A stretch of 64,000 nt of DNA from Agarivorans aestuarii (GTDB taxonomy: Bacteria; Pseudomonadota; Gammaproteobacteria; Enterobacterales; Celerinatantimonadaceae): NCBI RefSeq assembly GCF_019670125.1, contig NZ_AP023033.1, forward strand, positions 1,911,001-1,975,000. Direction: 5' to 3'. Both the position numbers and the translations under genes were made by a program. Positions 15,852 to 26,304 of this stretch are shown here, piece by piece; the first letter of the stretch is position 1; every line of letters begins with the position of its first letter. The notes under the pieces were generated by a model, which saw nothing but the letters and a program-made list of their open reading frames with translations, was not told the DNA's origin and searched no databases.

Positions 15852-16325
15852 ATGGCTAAAGTCATTTTTCTGTGTGGTTTTATTGGTTCCGGTAAAACCA
15901 CCTACGCAAAAAAGTTAGCGGCTGAGCTACCGGCATTTCGCTTTACTATGGATGAATGGATGATTCCTCTATTTGGCGAGCACATGGAACGTGACGTGTT
16001 TGATGCTCGAAAAGCGGCTCTTTATAGCTTGTTTCAACAATCGGCTTTGTCCTTACTAAAATTGGGTACCTCGGTGATTTTTGACTGTGGTTTATGGCAA
16101 CAAGCAGAGCGAACAGAAATGGCCAAGTGGGCCCAAGCCGAAGGCTTTGAGTTTGAGACTCATTATCTAGATGTAAGCTTTGAGTTGTGTTGTGAGCGTG
16201 CCTATTCACGCAATATGCAGCGCGGTGAGCACGCTTACGAAATGACACCCGCAATGATGGAGATGTTTTGGCAACAGTTTGAGCTTCCTAGCAAAGAAGA
16301 AGCGCTTATTTGGGTTTCCAGTTAG
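15852..16325 (+). CDS. AAA_33-type P-loop kinase, unknown substrate
   Basis: A 157-residue cytoplasmic protein with the Walker A motif GFIGSGKTT (9-17), an early MDEWM, a Walker B-like SVIFDCGLW and a lid-type CERAYSRNMQRG. These are features of small zeta-toxin/AAA_33-type kinases that phosphorylate small molecules. AAGGAG lies just before the ATG. It follows the YoaP-like gene by 8 nt. The target cannot be told from sequence; an antibiotic-kinase-like or sugar-kinase-like role are both open. Confidence 0.7.
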   Translation: MAKVIFLCGFIGSGKTTYAKKLAAELPAFRFTMDEWMIPLFGEHMERDVFDARKAALYSLFQQSALSLLKLGTSVIFDCGLWQQAERTEMAKWAQAEGFEFETHYLDVSFELCCERAYSRNMQRGEHAYEMTPAMMEMFWQQFELPSKEEALIWVSS

Positions 16326-16620
16326 CTCTTGCTTGGTTATCAATGAATGAATCTAAAACCTGAGCGATTTGATGACCAAGGTTCTTCATTGAAGTATGAC
16401 GATAGCTGCTACAGCTAAGATCACTGTTCTAAGTCATCTCACTGATTTCTCGTTTATGTTAAACTTCCCCGCTTGAATTTAGTGTTTACGCTCTGAACAC
16501 TAATCACACCGCAAGTTTGTTATTTTTAACACTATTTACAAGGGTTAAAAATCTAATCATTACCACTCAATGGGGGTCGGTCTTCGTATTCGTTTACCTG
16601 AATAAGTAAACCTTTTCTAT

Positions 16621-18225
16621 ATGCATTTTAAATCTCAAAAATACAGTATAAATTCAACTGATTATGAAGTTGGTCAAGACAACATAAGCAAGTGGGGTAT
16701 GGATATACATAACTCCGTTTTTATTGCTTCAGCTGGCTTATCTATTCTATTTATTGTTGCTCTTCTCATCCTTTCGCCCGCAGAAGCAAAGGCCGCTATT
16801 GATACCGTTAAAGCTGCTGCTTTATCCAAATTCGATTTTGTTTTCATGTGGAGCGCAAACATCATATTGATTTTTGCAATCGGTATCGCTTTTTCCCCAT
16901 TAGGGAAAATTCGATTAGGTGGTGATAAAGCCACAACTGATTATTCCACCGTCTCTTGGATTGCCATGTTGTTTGCCGCAGGTATGGGCATTGGGCTTAT
17001 CTTTTGGGGGGTAGCCGAGCCAACGGCGTTTTATACAAACTGGTTTGGCACTCCCTTAGGTGTAGAGCCTTATACAGCGGAAGGGCGTGAATTAGCGCTT
17101 GGCGCATCCCTTTTCCATTGGGGATTTCATGCTTGGGCGATATACGGAATGACAGCCCTGTGTCTTGCGTATTTTGTGTATAACAAAGGCCTGCCGCTTT
17201 CAATTCGCTCCATTTTCTATCCGCTGCTTGGTGATAAGGTATGGGGAAGGATCGGTGACCTTATTGATGTGATGGCTGTATTGGTTGTTTTATTTGGCCT
17301 TGCCACTTCACTTGGCCTCGGCGGTTCTCAAGCGGCAAGTGGAATCAGCCATGTATTTGGTATCGATAACAGCCTTTTCCTTCAAATAGCTATTATTTTG
17401 ACCATCATGGGGCTAGCCATTATCTCCATAGTGAGAGGCATGGACGGAGGCGTTAAACTGTTGAGCAACATCAACATGATCATTGCCTTTGTATTCCTTG
17501 GTTTTCTTGCCCTGCTTAACTTCACCACTGTATTAGACTCATTGCTGACAGGCCTAGTGGGGTATGTGAAGAACATTATTCCGTTAAGCGGGAACTCTGG
17601 TCGAGATGATACCACCTGGCTACATGGCTGGACGGTATTTTACTGGGCTTGGTGGATAGCTTATGCGCCAATGTTTGGTATGTTCGTAGCGCGAATTTCA
17701 AAAGGGCGAACAGTGCGCGAGTTCCTAGTTTGTGTATTGTGTATTCCTACCGTAGTAACAGCGGCTTGGATGTCATTTTTTGGCGGTATAGCTATCCAAC
17801 AAATCATAGATAAAGTTGGACTGCTTGGTGCTGACCAAGGTATTGCCGACGTTTCATTAAGTTTGTTCTATATGCTTGATGCTTATCCAATGGGTAATAT
17901 CTTATCCATCATCGCCGTTTCACTGATCATCATTTTCTTTGTTACGACCCTTGATTCTGGTTCAATCGTCGTCGATAGCATGACCGCGGGTGGTAAGCTG
18001 GAATTACCTGTAATGCAGAAGGTTATTTGGGCCGTTATCTCTGCGCTTATCGCTATGATGATGCTGTGGATTGGCGGTACCGACTCAGTGCAGGCGCTGC
18101 AGTCAATAACCATCATCGCCGCGCTGCCTTTTGCAGTTATTTTGGTAATAGGCTGTATCAGTTTAGTGAAAGGTTTACTTTCTGAAGTTGAGAAACCTCT
18201 AGTAAGCCAAAGCAAAGGCGCTTAA
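16621..18225 (+). CDS. BCCT-family betaine/choline/carnitine-type transporter
   Basis: A 534-residue protein with 12 membrane segments. Family hallmarks include GMGIGLIFWGVAEP, FHWGFHAWAIYG, the substrate-site helix WTVFYWAWWIAYAPMFGMFVARIS (Trp-rich box) and TTLDSGSIVVDS. BCCT carriers import quaternary ammonium osmolytes with Na+ or H+. It lacks the long C-terminal osmosensing tail of BetP, so it is more likely nutritional or constitutive. The ATG at 16621 has a weak ribosome site, and a later start near Met27 cannot be excluded. It is a single gene with no recognised regulator beside it. Confidence 0.88.
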   Translation: MHFKSQKYSINSTDYEVGQDNISKWGMDIHNSVFIASAGLSILFIVALLILSPAEAKAAIDTVKAAALSKFDFVFMWSANIILIFAIGIAFSPLGKIRLGGDKATTDYSTVSWIAMLFAAGMGIGLIFWGVAEPTAFYTNWFGTPLGVEPYTAEGRELALGASLFHWGFHAWAIYGMTALCLAYFVYNKGLPLSIRSIFYPLLGDKVWGRIGDLIDVMAVLVVLFGLATSLGLGGSQAASGISHVFGIDNSLFLQIAIILTIMGLAIISIVRGMDGGVKLLSNINMIIAFVFLGFLALLNFTTVLDSLLTGLVGYVKNIIPLSGNSGRDDTTWLHGWTVFYWAWWIAYAPMFGMFVARISKGRTVREFLVCVLCIPTVVTAAWMSFFGGIAIQQIIDKVGLLGADQGIADVSLSLFYMLDAYPMGNILSIIAVSLIIIFFVTTLDSGSIVVDSMTAGGKLELPVMQKVIWAVISALIAMMMLWIGGTDSVQALQSITIIAALPFAVILVIGCISLVKGLLSEVEKPLVSQSKGA

Positions 18226-18239
18226 TACTTTAAAGGGTA

Positions 18240-18268
18240 TATCTCGGCAAGTCCGAGATAAGCTCTTT
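18240..18268 (+). terminator. Probable terminator of the BCCT gene
   Basis: TATCTCGG (18240-18247) pairs with CCGAGATA (18253-18260). AGCTCTTTTG follows, a short and interrupted T run. It begins 15 nt after the stop codon. Confidence 0.55.
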
Positions 18269-18290
18269 TGTAAAACCGCTTACCGCTGTT

Positions 18291-18317
18291 CGTGTCAGCC
18301 AATATTTGGCTGGCACG
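18291..18317. repeat. 12-bp hairpin, no T run
   Basis: CGTGTCAGCCAA (18291-18302) pairs with TTGGCTGGCACG (18306-18317), with one G-T pair and a TAT loop. It lies between the convergent BCCT and DmeF genes. It could be a REP-like unit or an mRNA 3'-end barrier. No second copy was seen in the window. Confidence 0.4.
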
Positions 18318-18388
18318 ACGGTGGGCAAAGATGGTTAGTGGACTTATAGATGCCCGGTCGAATCTATCCCCAAAAGTACAGGGGACGT

Positions 18389-19303
18389 CTAGCAATTAAC
18401 CTCTATACTCACGTGCTTTAACTTAGCGATGTGTTGTAGCTTTTGTTTATACTCTATTAACGGAGATGGCGTTTCACAGCGCAGCGAAATAACAACTCCG
18501 AGAGATTTTTCCCCAAGATGCCAAACGTGCAAATCAGTTATCTCTGTATCCTCATTTTCTAAAGCTTTACGCACACTTTGCTCCGTGGGTAGGCACTGTT
18601 GATCAAGTAGGTGACTGCTAGTTAAGGTAATCAACCCCCACGCCCATTTACTAATGACTAATGCGCCCACTATTCCCATAACAGGATCAAGCCAATTTAG
18701 CCCTGCATACTTACCTGCAAGTAGTGCAAAAATTGCAAGTAACGAGGTTAAGGCGTCAGCTAAAACATGCATGTAAGCCGCACGCAAATTGTGGTCGTGA
18801 TGAGAATGCTCATGTTCATGGCCATGGTGGTAATGCACATCCTTTAAGATCCAAGCGCTTGCTAAATTCACCGCAAGGCCGATTATCGCAACCAATATTG
18901 CTTGATTAAACGCAATTGCTTGAGGCTCAAAAAATCGAGCGATGGATTCAATCGCCATAACCAGCGCAACCACCGCAAGTGCTACTGCACTTGCAAAGCC
19001 GCCAAGCGAACTCACCTTTCCTGTCCCAAAGCTGAACTTAGAATTATTAGCATGCTTGCGTGCATAACGATAGGCGAAAATAGTGATAGTAAATGCTGCA
19101 ACATGTGTTCCCATGTGCCAACCATCGGCGAGCAAGGCCATGGAACCAAACCAAGTTCCTGCGACTATTTCTATAACCATAGTGAGCGCGGTAAGAACTA
19201 ATACTATTAAAGTACGTTGCTCCCCTTGGTTACTATGGTGAGAAAAATCGTGTTTATGCGGCCGGCTACTGATATCAAATACGGCATGATGATGGTGACT
19301 CAT
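18389..19303 (-). CDS. dmeF: CDF-family metal exporter, DmeF-like
   Basis: A 304-residue cation diffusion facilitator from the ATG at 19303, which has AGGTAAC upstream; the frame extends back to 19366 without a better start. The N-terminus is His-rich (MSHHHHAVFDISSRPHKHDFSHH). Six membrane segments carry the transport-site pairs (ADGWHMGTH and HVLADALTS), and a His-rich loop HYHHGHEHEHSHHDH lies between helices IV and V. The domain layout and wording match the Co/Ni-type DmeF subgroup, but Zn cannot be excluded. It exports metal to the periplasm by proton exchange. Confidence 0.82.
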   Translation of the reverse strand: MSHHHHAVFDISSRPHKHDFSHHSNQGEQRTLIVLVLTALTMVIEIVAGTWFGSMALLADGWHMGTHVAAFTITIFAYRYARKHANNSKFSFGTGKVSSLGGFASAVALAVVALVMAIESIARFFEPQAIAFNQAILVAIIGLAVNLASAWILKDVHYHHGHEHEHSHHDHNLRAAYMHVLADALTSLLAIFALLAGKYAGLNWLDPVMGIVGALVISKWAWGLITLTSSHLLDQQCLPTEQSVRKALENEDTEITDLHVWHLGEKSLGVVISLRCETPSPLIEYKQKLQHIAKLKHVSIEVNC

Positions 19304-19495
19304 GATGTTACCTACTGTCCCTGTGAGTAAATACTGAGAAGAAATACTAACAGTTCTCACTTGCATTTATGCAGTCTCTAAGTTGTTCTAAATGTTTTAG
19401 ATCAAAAAAGGCTTAATTTTAGCTAGAGCTTTCAGATAAAAAGTATTAAATACGCGCTTTGATTTACCAATTAACCATTTACAAAGAGAGTACGC

Positions 19496-20071
19496 TTGGC
19501 CGAGTTATCAGGTAGTTTTATTGCTTTTACATTAATTTTTTTAGCTGAGTTTGGCGATAAGAGTCAACTAGTCACAATGACCTTAGCTGCTCGATGTGGC
19601 GGACGCACTGTTGCCTTAGGGGCGATTAGCGCATTCGCCATTCTTAACCTACTAGCGGTTACTGTTGGAGCATCCATTGCAGCTATTATCCCCGAGTTTT
19701 GGATGAGTATTATTACTGCGTTGTTGTTTTCGGTATTTGGCATTCAATCCTTGCTTGCCAAGGATGAAGGAGAGGACCAAGGTAATGAAAAACTCAAATA
19801 CTCCAGCGTATTTTGGTCTGCATTCAGTTTGATTTTTATCGCCGAATTAGGTGACAAAACTCAATTAGCGGTTGCCGGCTTGGCAACTACCCACACCGCT
19901 TGGTCAGTATGGCTTGGTGCTAGTTTAGCCTTGGTGGCAACAACATTGTTGGCCGTAGCGCTTGGTAAAATACTACTTAAAAGGGTTAGCAGCGTATGGC
20001 TGCACAAAATTGGCGGTGCTTTGTTTTTAATATTTGCTGTAATCACATGCTGGCAAGCATTTGCGCATTAA
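19496..20071 (+). CDS. mneA: GDT1/TMEM165 (UPF0016) family manganese exporter
   Basis: A 191-residue inner-membrane protein with two homologous halves, each carrying the E-x-G-D-(K/R)-(S/T) ion-site motif: EFGDKSQ at 18-24 and ELGDKTQ in the second half. Six or seven hydrophobic segments are present. The Vibrio cholerae homologue MneA exports Mn. The start is a TTG at 19496 with GAGAG placed upstream; no ATG fits. No yybP-ykoY riboswitch could be recognised in the 120 nt before it, although that would be a common control for this family. Confidence 0.85.
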   Translation: MAELSGSFIAFTLIFLAEFGDKSQLVTMTLAARCGGRTVALGAISAFAILNLLAVTVGASIAAIIPEFWMSIITALLFSVFGIQSLLAKDEGEDQGNEKLKYSSVFWSAFSLIFIAELGDKTQLAVAGLATTHTAWSVWLGASLALVATTLLAVALGKILLKRVSSVWLHKIGGALFLIFAVITCWQAFAH

Positions 20072-20089
20072 TAGTAGTGTGGAACCGAT

Positions 20090-20731
20090 TTAGATCATCA
20101 ATACAATGCCCATTAACAAACATGCAACGATAATTGGCCAAACGCCACGCTTAAGCGAAGGTTTCATCGCAACATTTAACACCTTGTATCCGGTCAGCAT
20201 TGCGTTTAGGTAACCTCGTTTTCTGAAGCTAAAGTAAGCGATGGTAACAACATGCAGCGCAATTAATCCAAATAGGTAGTTCACATTGCTAGCATGAATG
20301 GCTTTAAACCAATCGTAGCTACTCTCACTTACGAAGGCGTAAAGAGGTCCATCTGAAAGGATATCGTCAGAGTTAAACAGTCCTGAAATAAGCTGAATGG
20401 ATAATAAAGCCCACAAAGCCAATACCATGTAAGAGCCAAGGTAGGAATGTCCAGAGTGCAGACTTACCTTACCCTTGAGTTCGTTTTCAATTTCATTATA
20501 TGCACCTTTGGGATGGAGTCGCAGTGATTTGAACAATGCTGTACTGCTACCTATAAGTCCCCACACAATACGGGTCACTAGGAGTGTGAGTAGCGCTAAT
20601 CCAAACAGCATGTGCAAATCAACTTCATCGAGTTTTATACTTAGCCATAAGCCTATTACTAGCAGCAATTGCAGCCAGTGATAGAAGCGAATAAATCCGT
20701 CCCAGACCAATACTATTTGTTTTGTTTTCAT
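20090..20731 (-). CDS. Cytochrome b561-type diheme membrane protein
   Basis: A 213-residue protein with about four or five membrane segments; His residues in FIRFYHWLQ, VDLHMLFG and LIALHVVTIAYF are positioned as heme ligands of the bacterial b561/NiFe-hydrogenase b-subunit family. It passes electrons between quinone and a periplasmic partner. It is encoded 81 nt after a b562-like soluble protein and downstream of cusCBA-like genes, so it may be the electron donor or acceptor for that periplasmic protein. The ATG at 20731 is preferred over a TTG two codons earlier. Confidence 0.8.
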   Translation of the reverse strand: MKTKQIVLVWDGFIRFYHWLQLLLVIGLWLSIKLDEVDLHMLFGLALLTLLVTRIVWGLIGSSTALFKSLRLHPKGAYNEIENELKGKVSLHSGHSYLGSYMVLALWALLSIQLISGLFNSDDILSDGPLYAFVSESSYDWFKAIHASNVNYLFGLIALHVVTIAYFSFRKRGYLNAMLTGYKVLNVAMKPSLKRGVWPIIVACLLMGIVLMI

Positions 20732-20812
20732 CGTCAAACTCTTGCATTAAGCCCAGCACCTAGCTGGACTTCTATATTAGTACGGCCATCTTATATGGAC
20801 GGCCGAATATAG

Positions 20813-21328
20813 CTACTTATCGCAATCCATTCGGTACTCTTTATGGCTTAGTTTACTATGCTTCTTTATCTCAACTAGCGTACCTTTAACCAGCTTTTTA
20901 TTGTCGACTTGTTGTAATCTCTCAAACAATAAAACCAGTTCATCCATGCCTTTCATATAGCTCATGTGAGCCATATGAGTTTGATGATCCATGCCCTCCA
21001 TTTCACCATGATCCATATCGCCATGATCCATCTCGGCCATTTCTTGCATATGACCTTTGTGCTCAGCCATCTGATGCTCATTGTCTTGTAACTTTAGCGG
21101 AATGTGTTGTTTGGCTTCTTTAGCATTACTAAGTAGCTTTGCAGCATGCTGTTGCATGGTGGCTTGGTCATTTTCCTTAAAAGCATCCACATAGGCTTTG
21201 AGTTCAGATTTCATGTCTTTCATGACTGAGCCCAGCTCGGTGTCTTTACAGTGTTCACTATGCGCGTTTGCTGTAACGCTGATTAGCGCAAATGCAGATG
21301 CTGTTAGTATTGAGTTAAATTTGTTCAT
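20813..21328 (-). CDS. Periplasmic cytochrome b562-like protein with Met/His-rich insert
   Basis: A 171-residue exported protein (signal peptide about 1-22, TANA/HSEH). Its outer parts align with E. coli cytochrome b562: VMKDMKSELKAY with NMETLNDNLKVI, EAKQHIPLKLQDN with DAQKATPPKLEDK, and HKEYR with HQKYR. The heme ligands would be Met36 and His162. Between helices 2 and 3 is an extra segment, about 84-122, rich in His, Met and Asp (MDHGDMDHGEM), typical of Cu(I)/Cu(II) binding. Cys27 and Cys169 flank the bundle and could form a disulfide. GGAGAAATTAA precedes the ATG. It is encoded 18 nt downstream of cusA, so it is part of the copper unit. Confidence 0.7.
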   Translation of the reverse strand: MNKFNSILTASAFALISVTANAHSEHCKDTELGSVMKDMKSELKAYVDAFKENDQATMQQHAAKLLSNAKEAKQHIPLKLQDNEHQMAEHKGHMQEMAEMDHGDMDHGEMEGMDHQTHMAHMSYMKGMDELVLLFERLQQVDNKKLVKGTLVEIKKHSKLSHKEYRMDCDK

Positions 21329-21346
21329 TTAATTTCTCCGTGATTG

Positions 21347-24300
21347 TTATTCGCTAATCAGTTTGCGTAAGGATACGCGCTTCCATAAATAATAAACTGA
21401 GGGCAGCACGAGCAGGGTTAATACCACTGCTGAAGCCATACCGCCGATCATTGGTGCAGCAATACGCTGCATCACTTCCGAGCCAGTTCCTTCGCCATAC
21501 ATAATCGGGATTAGACCAATAATCACCGTTGCAACGGTCATCATTACCGGTCGTACGCGCAGGCCCGCACCTTCCACAATGGCGGTACGTAATTGATATT
21601 TAGTGATAAGACGGTGCTTAGCTAAGGCCCCTTCAAGAGATTGATTAAGATAAATCAGCATGATTACGCCAATTTCTACCGCTACACCGGCAAGGGCAAT
21701 GAAACCAACCCCTACTGCGATGGAAAAGTTGTAGCCCAATAAATACATCAACCATACGCCACCTATCATGGCTAAGGGCAGGGTGCCAAGGATCAGTAAT
21801 ACTTCGCCAACCCGCCTAAAGGCCATGTACAAGAGCAGCACAATGATAGCCAACGTGGCTGGCACCACGACTTTTAAGGTGGCTTCTGCCCGTTCCATAT
21901 ACTCATATTGTCCAGACCAACTGACCGAATAGCCCGCAGGTAACGACAAGCGCTCCTGAACATAGAGCTTGGCCTCTTGTACGTAGCTGCCAAGGTCACG
22001 GCCTTCAATATCGACGAAGATCCAACCATTAGGTCTAGCGTTTTCGGTCTTAATCATTGGCGGCCCGTCTTCAACATATACTGAAGCGACATCACCCAAG
22101 GTCAGCCTAAGCCCATTTGGGGTGATTACCGGCAAGCTTTTTAGTTGTTCAACGCTGTCTCGGTAACGTTGTGGATAGCGTATGTTAATTGGGTAACGCT
22201 CCAAGCCCTCTACCGTTTCAGATACATTCATCCCACCTATAGCTGTGGATACCACCGCTTGTACATCGGCAATATTCAAGCCATAGCGAGCAGTGGCTAG
22301 GCGGTCGATATCTACTTTGACATAGCGTCCCCCGGCAACACGCTCAGCGTAAGCGGAGGCGGTACCAGGAACATCACCAAGGATTTCTTCAATGTCCTTG
22401 CCGATGGCTTCGATAACACCGAGGTCTTCACCAGATATCTTAATGCCAATAGGCGTTTTAATGCCGGTTGCTAGCATGTCGATACGGGTTTTAATCGGCA
22501 TGACCCAAGCATTGGTAAGCCCAGGGAAGTTAACTAAACTATCGAGTTCTTGGCGCAGCTTGTCGGTGGTAATGCCATCACGCCATTGTTCTTGAGGCTT
22601 GAGTGTTATGAAAGTTTCAATCATAGTTAGTGGTGCGGGGTCAGTCGCCGTTTCCGCACGGCCTACCTTGCCCCAAACCCGCTCAACTTCCGGCACAGTC
22701 TTAATCAACTTGTTAGTCTGTTGTAAAACTTCTCGCGCTTTACCGATACTTATCCCTGGGTACGTGGTAGGCATATACATTAAGTCACCCTCATCCAATG
22801 GCGGGATAAACTCGCTGCCTATCTTGTTGATTGGGTATAGGCCTACACCGACTAAGGCCACTGCGACTAGTAGTACTACCACCGGCGCTTTTAAGCTGAG
22901 ATTAAGTAGCGGCTTATAAGCGGCTATGAGCAGTCGATTCAGCGGGTTTTTATGTTCAGCGATGACTTTACCGCGAATGAAGTAACCCATAAGAACCGGC
23001 ACAAGGGTAATTGCCAATCCTGCTGCGGCAGCCATGGCGTAGGTTTTGGTATAGGCTAAAGGTGAGAACATCTTGCCCTCTTGGCCTTGCAAAGCAAATA
23101 CCGGCACAAAGCTAAAGGTAATGATCAATAGTGAGAAAAATAAAGCTGGCCCCACTTCAGAGGCGGCTTTAGCTATTACCTCCCAGCGGTTGGCATCATT
23201 CAGCTCAGTTTTTTCCATGTGCTTGTGCACGTTCTCAATCATCACAATGGCACCATCTACCATGGCGCCAATCGCAATGGCGATACCACCAAGCGACATA
23301 ATGTTAGCGTTAATGCCCTGCCAACTCATTACAATGAAGGCAATGATGATCCCCACGGGTAAGCTCACCAGTACCACTAGCGAACTACGAATGTGGAAAA
23401 GGAAAGCCGCACACACCACAACCACAACCACAAACTCTTCAATCAGTTTGTCTTTAAGGTTTTCAACGGCGCGTTCAATCAAGCCTGAACGATCATAAGT
23501 GGTGACAATTTCTACGCCATCAGGCAGTGACGCACTTAAGCTATCAAGCTTGTCTTTAACTGCTGCAATGACTTGCTGGGCATTTTCCCCATAGCGCATT
23601 ACCACAACACCACCAACCACTTCACCTTCTCCATCCAGTTCAGAGAGACCACGGCGCATTTGCGGTCCTAGCTGAATATCAGCAACATCACCTAACAACA
23701 AGGGGGTGCCTTGTGGGTTGAGCTTTAAAGGCAACTGTTGCAAGTCTTCAACTGAACTGATGTAACCGCTACTGCGGACCATGTACTCCGCTTCCCCCAT
23801 TTCAATCACACTGGCTCCGGTTTCCTGGTTACCCTGAGAAATGACCATTTTCAGCTGGGCTAGGCTTATCTGATAAGCTCTCAAGCGATCTGGGTCGATA
23901 CTTATCTGGTACTGCTTGACCATGCCACCTACCGTCGCTACCTCACTAACACCGGCGACAGTCTGTAATTCGTACTTCAAAAACCAATCTTGAATGCTGC
24001 GCAGTTGACTGAGGTCATGCTGACCAGTTCGGTCCACCAAGGCATAACTAAATACCCAGCCAACTCCAGTAGCGTCTGGCCCTAACGCCGGCTTGGCGGC
24101 AGCGGGGAGATTAGGAGCTACCTGCGACAGGTACTCCAGTACTCGCGAGCGTGCCCAGTAAATATCGGTGCCATCTTCAAAGATGATGTATACATAGGAA
24201 TCACCAAAGAAAGAATAGCCACGCACTGTCTGTGCCCCCGGTACTGACAACATTGCGGTAGTTAAGGGGTAAGTAACCTGATCTTCAACGACCTGCGGGG

Positions 24301-24469
24301 CCTGCCCCGGATAGGAGGTTTTAATGATGACCTGTACATCGGACAGATCAGGAATTGCATCAACCGGTGTGTTTTTAATGGCAAAACCACCATAGACCAA
24401 AATGGCTAAAGTCGACACCAATACTAAAAAGCGATTATGTATCGACCAGCGAATAATGCTCGGGATCAT
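21347..24469 (-). CDS. cusA: CusA-type HME-RND copper/silver efflux pump
   Basis: A 1040-residue RND pump of the heavy-metal branch, usual length for CusA. N-terminal ...[40 protein letters not shown] and the central [26 protein letters not shown] (helix IV with the proton-relay acidic residues) are CusA hallmarks. It exports Cu(I)/Ag(I) from periplasm and cytoplasm through CusC. Its ATG overlaps the stop of cusB by 1 nt (TAATG), so translation is coupled. It is the third gene of cusC-cusB-cusA on the minus strand. Confidence 0.92.
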   Translation of the reverse strand: MIPSIIRWSIHNRFLVLVSTLAILVYGGFAIKNTPVDAIPDLSDVQVIIKTSYPGQAPQVVEDQVTYPLTTAMLSVPGAQTVRGYSFFGDSYVYIIFEDGTDIYWARSRVLEYLSQVAPNLPAAAKPALGPDATGVGWVFSYALVDRTGQHDLSQLRSIQDWFLKYELQTVAGVSEVATVGGMVKQYQISIDPDRLRAYQISLAQLKMVISQGNQETGASVIEMGEAEYMVRSSGYISSVEDLQQLPLKLNPQGTPLLLGDVADIQLGPQMRRGLSELDGEGEVVGGVVVMRYGENAQQVIAAVKDKLDSLSASLPDGVEIVTTYDRSGLIERAVENLKDKLIEEFVVVVVVCAAFLFHIRSSLVVLVSLPVGIIIAFIVMSWQGINANIMSLGGIAIAIGAMVDGAIVMIENVHKHMEKTELNDANRWEVIAKAASEVGPALFFSLLIITFSFVPVFALQGQEGKMFSPLAYTKTYAMAAAAGLAITLVPVLMGYFIRGKVIAEHKNPLNRLLIAAYKPLLNLSLKAPVVVLLVAVALVGVGLYPINKIGSEFIPPLDEGDLMYMPTTYPGISIGKAREVLQQTNKLIKTVPEVERVWGKVGRAETATDPAPLTMIETFITLKPQEQWRDGITTDKLRQELDSLVNFPGLTNAWVMPIKTRIDMLATGIKTPIGIKISGEDLGVIEAIGKDIEEILGDVPGTASAYAERVAGGRYVKVDIDRLATARYGLNIADVQAVVSTAIGGMNVSETVEGLERYPINIRYPQRYRDSVEQLKSLPVITPNGLRLTLGDVASVYVEDGPPMIKTENARPNGWIFVDIEGRDLGSYVQEAKLYVQERLSLPAGYSVSWSGQYEYMERAEATLKVVVPATLAIIVLLLYMAFRRVGEVLLILGTLPLAMIGGVWLMYLLGYNFSIAVGVGFIALAGVAVEIGVIMLIYLNQSLEGALAKHRLITKYQLRTAIVEGAGLRVRPVMMTVATVIIGLIPIMYGEGTGSEVMQRIAAPMIGGMASAVVLTLLVLPSVYYLWKRVSLRKLISE

Positions 24470-26292
24470 TACTGCTCTCCCTCTTCATCATCAAAGTCCA
24501 GCCAATCTAAGTCATCATCCACTAAAGTACTGGTATCAATCTCAGCACTCTGCTGTTGGCTATGATTCATCTGTGAATGGTCCAATTGTGAGTGGTCCAT
24601 CTGTGTATGGTCCATGGTGCCGTCATCCATATTGCTATGGTTCATCTGTGAATGGTCCATTTGTGAGTGATCCATCTGTGTATGATCCATGGTGTCGTCA
24701 CCCATATTGCTATGGTCCATTTGTGAATGGTCCATGGTGCCATCCTCCATGCTGCTATGGTTCATCTGTGAATGGTCCATTTGTGAGTGTTCCATCATGC
24801 TGTGGTCTTCACCCATATCCATTTGTTCTAAGGCATTAAGATTTAGCTCACCAGGTTGGAGTTCAGAAATGGGAAACTGCTTGCCCTGCTTACGAATGGT
24901 AAATGTTAGCTCTCGTCCCGGTACAAGCTGCTCGTTTACTTGAGCGGGTTCCAGTGGGAAGTCCATCACCATCCCAGGCCAATCCCATTCAGGTACTGGC
25001 TCATGGGCAATGGTTAATGCAGCTTCTTTCACTGCAATCACGACACCACTGGCAACCACAGAATCAGCTAGGCGATCTGGAGGACCAATGCGACTAAAAT
25101 CAGCACTCAAACTAGACTCGGAATCCAGCATGAATTGAGCACTGGTAACGATGATGTCTCCATTTTTCAGGCCATCTAGTATCTCCACTTGTCCCTGACT
25201 TTCACGGCCGACTTCCACTCTTACGCTTTGATACTTGCCAGCTCCGCGCTTCATCACTACTCGATCAAAACGGCCACCTCGGATCACCGCTTCGCTTGGA
25301 ATGGTTAAGACCTGTTGAGCCTTGGCAGATGACACTCTCACGCGAGCGTACATGTTCGGTTTTAGGCGCTCGTCAGAGTTAGTAAACTCCATTCTTACGC
25401 GCAGGGTTCGGGTTTGCGGCTCTAGGTTGGGGTAGATGTAATCAATCTCACCTTGCCAAGTTTGTCCGGGGTAACTGTCGACACGCATTTCCACTTGATC
25501 CCCAAGTGCTACTAAGCTTGCTTGAGACTCGAACAGTTCACCTATTAGCCAGATGCTATCCAATCCTCCAGCTTCAACCAAGGTTAGTGAAGGAGTGATG
25601 TAAGCCCCTTCTCTAACGCCAAGTTTAAAGATATAAGCAGAGCTTGGCGCATACAGTTCAACCAGCTGTTCACTGCGGCGTTGCTTGGTCACGCGGCTAA
25701 CTTGTTGTGCCGACATGCCCAATACACTAAGGCGAGTCTTGGCTGAATTAATTAATCGCTTATTACCCATGTTCTGCGCATTCAACAGATCGTCCTGGGC
25801 CTTAACCAACTCAGGAGAGTAAATAGACAGTAGATATTGGCCAGCCTTAACTCGCTCGCCTTCTGTTTTCACAGCCAGTTTTTCAACCCACCCAGATACT
25901 CGGCTATTGAGCTGCCACTGAGAGTTCTCGTTTACTGTGAGCATGCCTACGGTTTCGATGCTCGTGGTAAAATCGTTAAGCTCAACTTTAGCGGTTCTCA
26001 CGCCAAGATTGTTTTCAACAGCGGGATCTATAGTGACTAAACCGGGTTTATTGGCTGACTGGCTTGCCTCAAAAACCGGGACTAAATCCATCCCCATAGG
26101 TGATTTCCCGGGTTTATCACGACGATAATTCGGATCCATAGGAGCCACCCAGTAAAGGGGCTCTGCTTCATCAGATGCTGTAACTGAGGCTTGATTGCCT
26201 ACAGGGTGTTGATGCTGCATCAGAGTATTTGCAAAGTAACCACCGATCAGACCTAGCGATAGAAATAGACTGCTTAATACAAATTTGTTCAT
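24469..26292 (-). CDS. cusB: CusB-type periplasmic adaptor fused to a CusF domain and a Met/His pentapeptide tail
   Basis: A 607-residue membrane-fusion protein. In order: an N-terminal anchor/signal (1-25); a heavy-metal-binding motif [21 protein letters not shown] (about 50-70); barrel-sandwich and beta domains (110-400); a CusF-like domain (about 413-480) with His430, Trp438, Met441 and Met443 at the exact spacing of CusF His36, Trp44, Met47 and Met49; a tail of 16 pentapeptides of the MDHSQ type (500-579); and an acidic end [11 protein letters not shown]. CusF is a separate chaperone in E. coli. The tail should bind many Cu or Ag ions and hand them to CusA. The stop overlaps the cusA start. 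Confidence 0.9.
   Translation of the reverse strand: MNKFVLSSLFLSLGLIGGYFANTLMQHQHPVGNQASVTASDEAEPLYWVAPMDPNYRRDKPGKSPMGMDLVPVFEASQSANKPGLVTIDPAVENNLGVRTAKVELNDFTTSIETVGMLTVNENSQWQLNSRVSGWVEKLAVKTEGERVKAGQYLLSIYSPELVKAQDDLLNAQNMGNKRLINSAKTRLSVLGMSAQQVSRVTKQRRSEQLVELYAPSSAYIFKLGVREGAYITPSLTLVEAGGLDSIWLIGELFESQASLVALGDQVEMRVDSYPGQTWQGEIDYIYPNLEPQTRTLRVRMEFTNSDERLKPNMYARVRVSSAKAQQVLTIPSEAVIRGGRFDRVVMKRGAGKYQSVRVEVGRESQGQVEILDGLKNGDIIVTSAQFMLDSESSLSADFSRIGPPDRLADSVVASGVVIAVKEAALTIAHEPVPEWDWPGMVMDFPLEPAQVNEQLVPGRELTFTIRKQGKQFPISELQPGELNLNALEQMDMGEDHSMMEHSQMDHSQMNHSSMEDGTMDHSQMDHSNMGDDTMDHTQMDHSQMDHSQMNHSNMDDGTMDHTQMDHSQLDHSQMNHSQQQSAEIDTSTLVDDDLDWLDFDDEEGEQ
24556..24795 (-). repeat. Tandem 15-bp repeat encoding 16 MDHSQ-type pentapeptides
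   Basis: Sixteen consecutive 15-nt units encode [25 protein letters not shown] and close variants, with a higher-order pattern of about eight units repeated twice. Three units (MEDGT, MGDDT, MDDGT) lack His. The near-identity of some units means the copy number could change by slippage or recombination. Antisense reading frames over this stretch are artefacts. Confidence 0.9.
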
Positions 26293-26304
26293 TTGGTTCT
26301 ACTC

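Noticed and set aside
19367-19495. yybP-ykoY manganese riboswitch before the GDT1-family gene
   Set aside because: The conserved loop sequences were not visible in the short leader.
24402-24943. Plus-strand frames with repeated peptides such as YGPFVNGP
   Set aside because: They are antisense readings of the CusB MDHSQ repeat array; the minus-strand frame has domain support and a stop/start overlap with cusA.
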